Positions 56,530 through 64,000 of a DNA stretch of 64,000 nucleotides are shown here, piece after piece. The position numbers and the translations under genes are program-made. How positions within the stretch are numbered: the first letter of the stretch is position 1; each line of letters begins with the position of its first letter. The stretch is from Calliphora vicina (Eukaryota > Arthropoda > Insecta > Diptera > Calliphoridae), in contig NC_088782.1 of NCBI RefSeq assembly GCF_958450345.1, forward strand, positions 107,166,358 through 107,230,357, read 5' to 3'. The notes under the pieces were generated by a model. It was not told where the DNA came from and made no database searches. It was given only the letters and a program-made list of their open reading frames with translations.

Positions 56530-57419
56530 AACTTTGGCAGCATTTATTAAATTTTTTCAATCCACATCTTATATAGAAGAGTGAATTCATTGTATTTAAT
56601 ATCATTTTATTTTTTATTCCGCTAAATACACGTTCAACTTCTGCATTACTAAATGACAAAATTGGACAATTCCTTGAAGGGATTTTCATTCACAGCATTC
56701 ATAAACTTGTATCCAAAACTTAATAGTTGTCTTCTGATTTTGCCACTCGTATGAAGTTAATTTTTGCCAGTGTAATTCTAAAGTTTTAATTTCATCATTT
56801 GAAAAATTTATAATTTTTTCTTTGAAATTTTCATATTATTTACTTTTAAACTATTGTCAACAGCAAAAAAGTTAATATTTTTAAACTTAACAAATTTCTG
56901 GGTAATCTTTGCCTTAGTTAACATTAACTCTGCTATGAAATTTCTACATATTACTCTAATTACTTTTTCAGTTTCAGAATTTATATTTGTTATTGATTTC
57001 AACAAATTTTCAAAACCATAATTAAAATATGGTGTAGGTATATACAAATTTTCTAAGGATGAAGTAAAAGTATCAAAATATTCAGATTTTAAAACAGTTT
57101 GAGATGAAAGATTTTTTAAAAGAATGTGTAATTCTGTGAATAAGAGTGTTGGATCGGCGTCATTACTTTCAAACATTTTATTTACTTTTTGCATATCTGA
57201 TAATAAAGGCTTTAAAAATTTTAAATACCATACATTTTTATTTGTATATAACTCTTTTAAAATTTTAGCTTGATGACAAGATTCGGAAGAGGCAGCAATT
57301 TCAAAATGGGTTTTTAGCTTCAGCCATTGAGTTCCTATACGATTTACAGCTGTTTCAATTGACAACCACCTGGTGTCACAGGCTCTTACTATTTTTAACA
57401 CTAGGTATACAACTGGCAT
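56530..57419 (-). pseudogene. hAT transposase fragment
   Basis: The minus-strand frame 57419-56808 (203 codons) carries ACDTRWLSIETAVNRI followed by W.KL...F, typical of the middle of hAT transposases. After its stop, another frame gives SFSNAEVERVFSGI and NSLFYIRCGL at about 56545-56665, which is the C-terminal hAT dimerisation region (HSNAEVERVFS). The N-terminal half, with the zinc finger and first catalytic residues, is absent, replaced by the insert starting near 57401. The transposase is therefore inactive. Confidence 0.8.
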
Positions 57420-59297
57420 GAAATGTTTAACATTAACACTAACATGATGTTAGTGTTGGGTATATACTCATCATTTTAGGCTTTTATCAATGTTTTAACA
57501 CGGTTGTTAAGCCATGTTCTCACTCACTTGGGACCATAGACGAATAATTTCATATTTCTATGTCCATTAATGCAGAAAATTCAAAAAGTACCATTAGAAT
57601 ATATAAAAAGTACCAAAAGGCCCCCACTTGTGGTTTCCCACTCACTCCCATATAAGCTTAATTTCATGGTTTTAGGTTAATTGGTGAAGAAATTACAAAA
57701 AGTCGAATAAAGAAAAAGTACCAAAAAGTCTATCTCTAGAATTCTCACTCACTTAGGACCATATATGCTAAATATCATGTTTCTAAGTTCATTGTTATAG
57801 AAAATTCAAAAAAGTACCATTAGAATAAAGAAAAAGTACCAAAAAGTTTCCCCCTAGAATTCTCACTCACTTTAGAACATATACGATTAATTTCTTATTT
57901 TTATGTCCATTAATTATAGAAAATTCAAAAAGTACCATTAGAATATAGAGAAAGTACCAAAAATCAGGCACTTGTGGATTCCCACTCACTCCGGTCCATA
58001 TAAGCTTTATTTCATGTTTCTAGGTTCATTGGTGAAGAAATTACAAAAAGTACCATTCGATTAAAGAAAAAGTACCAAAAAGTCTACCCCTAAAATTCAC
58101 ACTCACTTAGGACCATATATGCTTAATTTCAGGTTTCTAAGTCCATTGTCATATAAAATTCAAAAAGTACCATTAGATGAATAAAAAAGTACCTACAGTT
58201 CAGTTCTCACATTTTGGTACCTAAATATTGTGCCCTATTCCTAACACAAACTTCACTCAGATACATATCAGCTAACTTTAATGTCGATAAGTGAAATAAT
58301 TTAAAATATTAAAAAATGTAACATTAGGAGAAAAGTACCAATTCCCCTTTTCTTCCTTGAAACAATCAAGTTCGAACTTTAAAAATATTCCATTTTGCCA
58401 AAATTGTTTATGCTACAGACATGTCTCAAAATATTAAAATCTGTGTTAATGTGCCCAAGAAAAAATATGTTTTAAAAAAAGTACCAAACTGTTTACCCAG
58501 ATTTGGCCCAATATACACCTTGGCACTCGAGTTCCAAATAACACCCTGTTAGTTAATTTTTGTACGAATCCAGGAACCAATGTTAAAAAATTATCAAAAT
58601 TGGCTTAACAATTTCAATAAAATGTATTTTCCCGATTTTATCCCCTTTTTGGTACCTTTTTTATCCCCATTGCTTTGTTAAAATTTAATTCAAATAAATT
58701 TCTGTATCGTGGTGGGAGCTCATAATAAAATATTCGTATGTCTATGTCAAATTATAGAAAAACATATTTTATGAAAAAGTACCAAAAATAAACTCAATTT
58801 TTATCCCTAAGGGTTCGAATTTCCAAAAAGTACCAAACTTATATTTTTTATTTTTTGTTAATTAAAGAATACGATTTAAAATTTGTTTCTATGTTTATTG
58901 GTTTAAAAGATAAAAAAGTACCAAAATACAGTTTTTACCCGTTTTCTCCCCTAAAAGTTTCGAATTTCCAAAAAGTACGAAACACCTTTCAGCTTATTTT
59001 TTAAATGGAGTAACATGCTATTTTAAGTTTTTTTTGTATCCTTATTAGTTTTGAAGATATAAGGTTACCGAATTTATCCGTTTTTACCCTTTTTTACCCC
59101 CTAAACGTTCGAATTTCCAAAAATCCCTTCTTATCGGATCGTTTTGGGGAGGGAGGAACCCACAGTTAAAATTTCGTGATTCTAGCTTCAGCCGTTTGGG
59201 CTGTGCGATGATGAATCAGTCAGTCATTCAGTCAGTCAGTCAGTCAGTCAGTCAGTCAGTCAGTCAGTCAGTAACGTTACTCTTTTATATATATAGA
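57401..59297 (-). mobile_element. Helitron-like insert
   Basis: On the minus strand it starts TCTATATATATAAAAGAGTA after a host A (59298) and a CTAG followed by T is available at 57404-57401. A 23-nt perfect palindrome at 57436-57458 (AACACTAACAT/ATGTTAGTGTT) could be the 3' hairpin. The body repeats AAAAGTACCAAAA many times, and (CAGT)n occurs at about 59223-59272. No Rep/helicase was seen. The 3' boundary is uncertain. Confidence 0.5.
57500..58205. repeat. 118-bp tandem repeat with three-monomer higher-order unit
   Basis: Six monomers start at about 57515, 57635, 57742, 57860, 57978 and 58096, each with TTCTCACTCACT...ATATAAGCTTAATTTCAT-like sequence, then AAAGTACCATTAGAATA and AAAAAGTACCAAAA. 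Monomers 1 and 4, 2 and 5, 3 and 6 are closest (ACTTGTGG after 1 and 4; TTGGTGAAGAAATTAC in 2 and 5). The array is therefore two copies of a trimer of about 340-354 bp. Confidence 0.75.
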
Positions 59298-59394
59298 TGC
59301 TAAAAAAATGCCAAATGCTAAATCGAAAATTTCCAGCTAAATCAAAATAAAAAATGCTAAATCTAGCTGCAAAAATGTCAAAATGGTCACACTG

Positions 59395-60593
59395 CCTGGG
59401 GGTTTATTCCCTTTTCCCTTATTCTAAACAAAATCTCCCCTGGACATTTTTCTCTTTTCCCTTATTCTAAATGAACTTCGAAATGGGAATCTCTTCCCCG
59501 AGAAAAAAAGGAGGTATTACAAAAGTCAAAAAATGGGAGAATGTGGTGAAAAAATTTGGGAAAAATATCCCCAAAAAATTCAAAGGGAGTTGTAGCACAA
59601 AATGTAAGTATTAAACATTTTTTTAAAAAAATGTGTTAATGTGAAAGCAGATGGAAATTCTTTCGATAACTATGTAATTGTACTTGATATAATAATTATT
59701 TTTGTTTGTTTTAGTTTTGTAATTTTTTCTATATACATACAGTTGCGAGCAAAAAAATGAAGAAATAGGATCGTTTTAAAAATTTAACATACCCGAGGTG
59801 TCCTACTTTGGAAAAACCCTGGCCGTACCGTAATTTATGAATGCAGTCTGATGTAACTAAAAAATTTACCAAGAAGCCAATAATTGCTGCCGATTATAAG
59901 ATTATCTTGCTCAAGATAAGCTCGCTTAAATTCCAAATATAAGAGTCGTGGCACGCACATGGTTGGGAGGCATCAACATACAGAATCCGCAACTCATGAC
60001 CACAAACCTGTAAAAAAATTTATTGCTTACAAATCAGTTATTCGTCATTAAACAGAACATAAACTTACCAGCATCACATTCAAACTGTAGTAACCCTTTC
60101 TGTTGTAGGATAAGTGTTTGTTATTAGAAGGAGCTATTAAGTGGACATGTGTCCCAAAGTCTTACAAAGTCTGTGTCAAATCAAGTGGGTTGCTTTCTCT
60201 TTCTTCCTTTGCTTCTTCATATTTATCTGCTGTATTTCAGTGTTTTCTATTTCAGCAACATTAATCACAAACGCTACTGAACATTTTTTCTTTTTCCGTT
60301 TTTTATAATTTTTTATTTCAATAAACTTTTTGCATTTGTTGCTCTTAAAAATTATTTTCAAAGTTTTACACAAAACATGACAGTCGACGAAAAACAACTG
60401 ATTTCGAAAATTCGAATTCTCTCTCCCTTATTATTCCCTTCCCAAACTGTTTAGAATAGGAGGATTTTATTCTTGGGAAATATTAATTCCCAGGGAACTT
60501 TATTCTCTGGGAATATTTAGAATTGGGCTGTATATGTTAGAGGCATTGAATTGGCCAACAATATTTTGATAAATGTTTGCAACATAGATAAAT
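59395..60593. other. intergenic, partly repetitive
   Basis: 59395-59480 and 60415-60540 contain CCCTTATTCTAAA/TTTAGAATAGG and end with AATTGGGCTGTATA, like the MITE family at 7434. This may be a larger member about 1.1 kb long. CAGTTGCGAGCAAAAAAATG after TA at 59742 resembles a Tc1 tip. The minus-strand Lys-rich frame at 60176-60397 has no domain. Confidence 0.35.
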
Positions 60594-60845
60594 ACACATA
60601 GATCGGAAACTCTCCTGTTAAAGACCTAACTCAATTGTCAAAAACCTATTTATAAGTAAAATAAACCATAGAGAATATACATAGAGCGGAAACTCTCCTG
60701 TCAAAGACCTAACTCAGTTGTCAAAAACCTAAGTGGTGAGAATGTATTAGTAGAAAAAACTATGTGAAAACAAAAACAACACTCGTATGTGGGATTATTT
60801 TGAGTAATTTTTTGTTTGAGTTTTTTTATAGTTTCCGCTCTATGT
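60594..60845. mobile_element. two adjacent MITE copies (ACATAGAKCGGAAA family)
   Basis: A left half at 60594-60660 (ACACATAGATCGGAAACTCT) is followed by a complete copy at 60679-60845 with TTTCCGCTCTATGT at the right. Both share CAAAGACCTAACTCARTTGT. They are in reverse orientation to the copy at 21115-21279. Confidence 0.75.
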
Positions 60846-62177
60846 TTTCTTCTCTATGTCATGGTATTTTGAGATTTTAGGAACACATTTGCAAAACCAA
60901 CTATATCCCTATCATGACACATCACAGTTTATGGCCAGAATGCCCTTATCTGACTCAAAACCATTCCTAAATCATTAATTATTTATAAACATCACACTAT
61001 AATTGATAAAAGAACTACAAAATAGCTTTGACATAAAACAATAAGTATAATATAAACTAAACTAAACGGAATTCCCCCATTTATGACCAGATGTTGAGCA
61101 TACGAACGTGTCCAAATCATAAAAACCCGCATCTGTACAAAAGACGTTAATTTTACAAGCATAACAACACAATCTGTATTAAGGCATGTTTGAGCTGTTT
61201 TCATTCAATCAACGACTAAACGCATGCGCCAAGACCAAAAACACAAAAATACACACAACAGGCAGGGAGGAAGACAACAAAAAAAATACATAAAACTCAC
61301 TCATACCACATTAATCATACTTGAGCTGATCAAGCAACAACAATATTAAACAATGGTACAACAAACAATAATAATGACGGACAGACATACTACCTAAGGC
61401 TCATCATAAGGGTAACGAAAAACAGCCAAAGGAAGCCAGCAACACAAAAAACCAGATGTATGTGGATGCCACAAAAATACAATGCGAACAATATTTGGTT
61501 TAAGGAAGAAATCAAGAGCATATGAAAACATGTTAAGAGCGCATGTTTTAAGATTATAAGGAAACTCAAGATCTTCTTTGCCAACTTCATACAATACAAC
61601 CAACCCTTAAACTTTATTTAAAAAAAACGCGTTTAATAGAATATTTGCGCATTCGCCACAGCAAACTAACTACTGCCTGGGAACAGCACATATTTCAGTT
61701 TTCTCCCCTTCAGGCATTTTAAACTATTTTGTGGCAAAAGCAAAATCTTAGTGCCTTGTTAAACACATATACAGAGAATATTGAAAGAACCAAAATGAAA
61801 AGAAAGACGTAAAATGAAACTGGTTTGAAATAAAATATTTGCGCTAAGCCAGCTTGTCTGACAGTCAGTTGGTTTGTTGGCTGAAAAGACATCCTTTTCT
61901 TTATTTTTTTCCCAAAAAGGTCATTGACACATCTTGGGTACGAGCATTATTTTGTGTTTGAAATGCTTGAATAGATTTCAATGAGTGAGTGGATGTGTGT
62001 GAAATATCTTTTGTTTAAATTCTTTATGAAAGATTTTGATTAATGATCTGTGCTACCGTTTTGTAGGGCAGATAGGATACGTTACAGCCAAAATATAAAA
62101 GATTTTTATTGGGTTGGCAGTGAACTAGTTTCGTTGCTTTTAGAAAATTTCCACAAAATTGTTATTGGAATGACTAT
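60846..62177. other. transposon-poor intergenic block
   Basis: A-rich on the plus strand with CAACAACAATATTAAACAAT and AACAAACAATAATAATGACG, resembling the intron block at 21600-22350. No reading frame with a domain; minus frames at 61390-61603 overlap in two phases and look accidental. It could contain regulatory DNA of a neighbouring gene outside the window. Confidence 0.3.
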
Positions 62178-62302
62178 CAGCCCAATTATGAAAAAAATTC
62201 CTCGGGAGTTTTTTCCCTTTTCTTTTTTTGAACATAGAATTTGAATAGGAAAAATGAGAAAAGGGAAAAAATCCAGGGGATTTTTTTTTCATAATTGGGC
62301 TG
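62178..62302. mobile_element. MITE with CAGCCCAATTA ends, 125 bp
   Basis: CAGCCCAATTATGAAAAAAA and its reverse complement at the right end, flanked by TAT on both sides (62175-62177, 62303-62305). Second member of the family at 7434-7537. Confidence 0.8.
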
Positions 62303-62869
62303 TATGATTTTGATCCCAGCTGTTTTACAAGTAGTCAATGTAGATATAGATATTTGTCTTATGTCAGTTCACTTTTTTGACTCCAATTTATATATTTTTG
62401 TTCACTTTTAGAATAGAGAGAAGTCAATTGGTTACTTTATACATCCCTGATAATCTAGAGTATAGTCAATTGTCACTTTAGTGCCTTCAGGTAGTCTAGA
62501 GAGTAGCCAATTTAAAATTTTATTTTGTACTAAACTTTAGAAAGATTACACAGATATAAATCAGCTGGTTACATTAATATGGCTATAGAAAACAAACAAA
62601 AGAATATGTCATAATGGTCTCGTTGCCTTTTGAAAATTGCATATTTTCTCTCGCTCTGGAAACCACAACAATTAAAGAGTGATTGTAGAACGTCAAAATA
62701 ACCATACGGTTTGATATTACTTTGCTGTGTAATAAATATTCAATAAATAAATCAGTATCAAAAGAATATTTCGAAAAACTAAAGTTTTAATTTAGTTAGA
62801 TTTTCATATTTATTATTATTTTGACAAATTTACTGAAATTTATTACTGGGGAATAAGTCAGATCCTACG
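62303..62869. other. intergenic, nothing recognised
   Basis: Contains a repeated pair of phrases AGAGTATAGTCAATTGTCAC and AGAGAGTAGCCAATTTAAAA (62457 and 62498). No gene. Confidence 0.3.
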
Positions 62870-63175
62870 TGCATTCTACTGGTTGCTAAGGCCAGATCAT
62901 TGGGAGGGAAACCTCATAAACTACTACAAGATCCATTTTAAACGAGTAATGAATACTTTTTGGAAATTCCAGTGACCCCAAACACACCTATGAATTGTAA
63001 CCGAGTGGTTGCATTCCAATGAGTTGAAGTGGTCTATCCAATCACCACATCTTAATTCCATGGAAAACTCATGGGAAATTGTAGATCGTAAAATACGGAC
63101 TCAAAATCATTCATTGATGAACACTTTATCATTGGACATTTATCAAACGTTGCAGACTTGATTAAAAAAAAAAAT
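62870..63175 (+). pseudogene. Tc1-like transposase C-terminal fragment
   Basis: Plus-strand translation gives TEWLHSNELKWSIQSPHLNS, then MENSWEIVDRKI, a diverged form of the Tc1 signature W..QSPDLNPIENLW just before the third catalytic residue. The preceding DPKHT-like piece is frameshifted. About 100 codons, no start. A relic. Confidence 0.75.
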
Positions 63176-63328
63176 AATTTTCATCTTACGACCATTTATA
63201 CAGCTAGCTGAACAAGGTTTTTGTTCTAAAAACCGGGAATTTTTCTTCAAGCTAGCCACACTAAACAATTTTTAATTAATTTTGTGATCATTTGTTTGTA
63301 GAACACGTTATCTTGAGCACTTAAGCCA

Positions 63329-63492
63329 TAGACAACAACTAGATAGGTAACTGAGAGCCAAAAACCTAAGTCTGTTGTCTGAAACCTAATTCATGAGAAT
63401 GTATTGCATGTATTTTGTTTTTGTATAACCCGAATGTGTGAAAAGAGAGTAATATTTTACTCTCTCCTTCCGTTCTATGCGTTTATTCTATG
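63329..63492. mobile_element. diverged MITE of the ACATAGAKCGGAAA family
   Basis: Starts CATAGACAACAACTAGATAG, shares CCAAAAACCTAAGTCTGTTG and GAGAATGTATTGCATG with 60700-60760, and ends TTCCGTTCTATGCGTT. More diverged than the others. Confidence 0.5.
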
Positions 63493-63746
63493 ACTTAAGT
63501 ATTTCAGTTTTGAAGTATAAAAACTAAAAGAAATATATAATTTTATTGTTAACAGTTCAATAAAGATTAAAACCTAATGACAACATTCAAGGCTACCTTA
63601 TTAATTAGGATCTTAAAACTAAACTTAGTATTTATTAACCAGTTAACTTTCGGTTATTTGAGAACCGGTTATTTTAAAATTCCTTGATAAAGTTTGGCAT
63701 AAAGTTCTGATACATATAAAATCAGAGCACCCGAAAAGCCTAATAA

Positions 63747-64000
63747 GTTTTGAAAAATTCTCAAACTATACTTCTCGAAATTATAACGCCATTCAAAACT
63801 GCTTGCAAGATCTACTCTAGACCACTAAGCTCTGGAGTAGATCTTTCAAATGATAAAATAAATGCGGCTCATCCAGTATCACAGGAAAATGGACAGGGAG
63901 CTACAATTAATGCTGGAGCCAGCTCATACGCCAGTATTTTAAAAACCGGTTATCAAAAGCCAAAAGTCCCCCAAAATATGGGAGGGTTGGAAAACCTAAT
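63747..64000 (+). CDS. possible partial coding region running off the window
   Basis: After a TAA at 63744, one frame stays open for 84 codons to the window edge, in DNA that becomes less AT-rich. The reading includes SGVDLSNDKINAAHPVSQEN, then ASSYASILKTGYQKPKVPQN. A Ser/Gln/Asn-rich start with SYA..LK-type phrasing is reminiscent of gag-like ORF1 of insect non-LTR elements, but this is weak. There is no early ATG and no splice site I can defend. It could be an exon of a host gene or chance. Confidence 0.3.

Larger units (their letters stand above)
53260..59394. mobile_element. hAT-like element with three nested insertions
   Basis: Ends CAGTGTGACCA (53260) and TGGTCACACTG (59394) are perfect inverted repeats. 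Inside them GCTAAAT-rich sub-terminal DNA is found on both sides (53290-53317 and 59298-59370). A matching 8-bp duplication was not found, so one flank may have been altered. Within it lie a mini-me family B copy, a family A copy inside that, transposase remains and a Helitron-like insert. Confidence 0.7.

Noticed and set aside
56808..57419. The 203-codon frame as an active or domesticated hAT gene
   Set aside because: It lacks the N-terminal half, and its dimerisation region is frameshifted out, so it is a relic.
59220..59275. (CAGT)n run resembling a CRISPR or regulatory array
   Set aside because: Simple microsatellite with 4-bp period inside a Helitron-like element; no spacers.
61390..61603. 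Two minus-strand frames of 69 codons in different phases
   Set aside because: Overlap almost completely and show no motif; the composition follows the A-rich plus strand.
1..64000. tRNA, rRNA and conserved ncRNA genes
   Set aside because: No tRNA B-box/T-loop pairs, rRNA segments or snRNA-like cores were recognised by eye; a covariance-model scan would be decisive.

Overview
The window looks like nuclear DNA of a higher fly (Diptera, Schizophora), probably a calyptrate such as a blowfly. The basis is a spliced MADF/BESS gene, a spliced Methuselah-type receptor gene, very AT-rich non-coding DNA, and dozens of interspersed repeats of the dipteran mini-me kind (TATACCC at one end, ACTTGTTTT at the other, a GTCY-type microsatellite inside). 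The species is inferred, not proven. No tRNA, rRNA, CRISPR or prokaryotic operon was seen.

Layout. 0-9.9 kb is intergenic DNA full of relics: four mariner-like transposase fragments, a Tc1-type MITE, and a hAT-type element with a perfect 8-bp target duplication and a mini-me copy nested inside it. 10.7-39.7 kb is one gene for a 581-residue MADF-BESS nuclear protein in two coding exons (10725-11497 and 38740-39712), separated by a 27.2-kb intron. The intron holds mini-me copies, a piggyBac-type MITE, several TA-flanked MITEs, a decayed LINE, a perfect 22-bp hairpin, an old same-strand repeat (11 copies of a GTGGAGACTTGTGGAGAGTTT-like box) and a dimeric tandem array just before the exon-2 acceptor. 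40-45 kb holds one arm of a long inverted-repeat element and a mirrored group of Helitron copies. 47.2-52.9 kb is the receptor gene: a TATA box and initiator with ideal spacing, then eight exons encoding 464 residues. Its 3.7-kb third intron contains a foldback element with arms of about 0.9 kb, interrupted by a mini-me copy flanked by a 22-27 bp duplication. 53.26-59.39 kb is a multiply nested element: a hAT carrying a mini-me that itself carries another mini-me, plus a Helitron-like insert with a three-monomer higher-order tandem repeat. 59.4-64 kb is intergenic with MITEs, a Tc1 fragment and an open reading frame running off the right edge.

The two host genes share no evident pathway. One is a probable transcriptional regulator and the other a secretin-like membrane receptor. 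Much of the remainder is transposon history. The signals least explained by known families are the intronic paired-box repeat, the array beside exon 2, the intronic foldback and the tight 22-bp hairpin.
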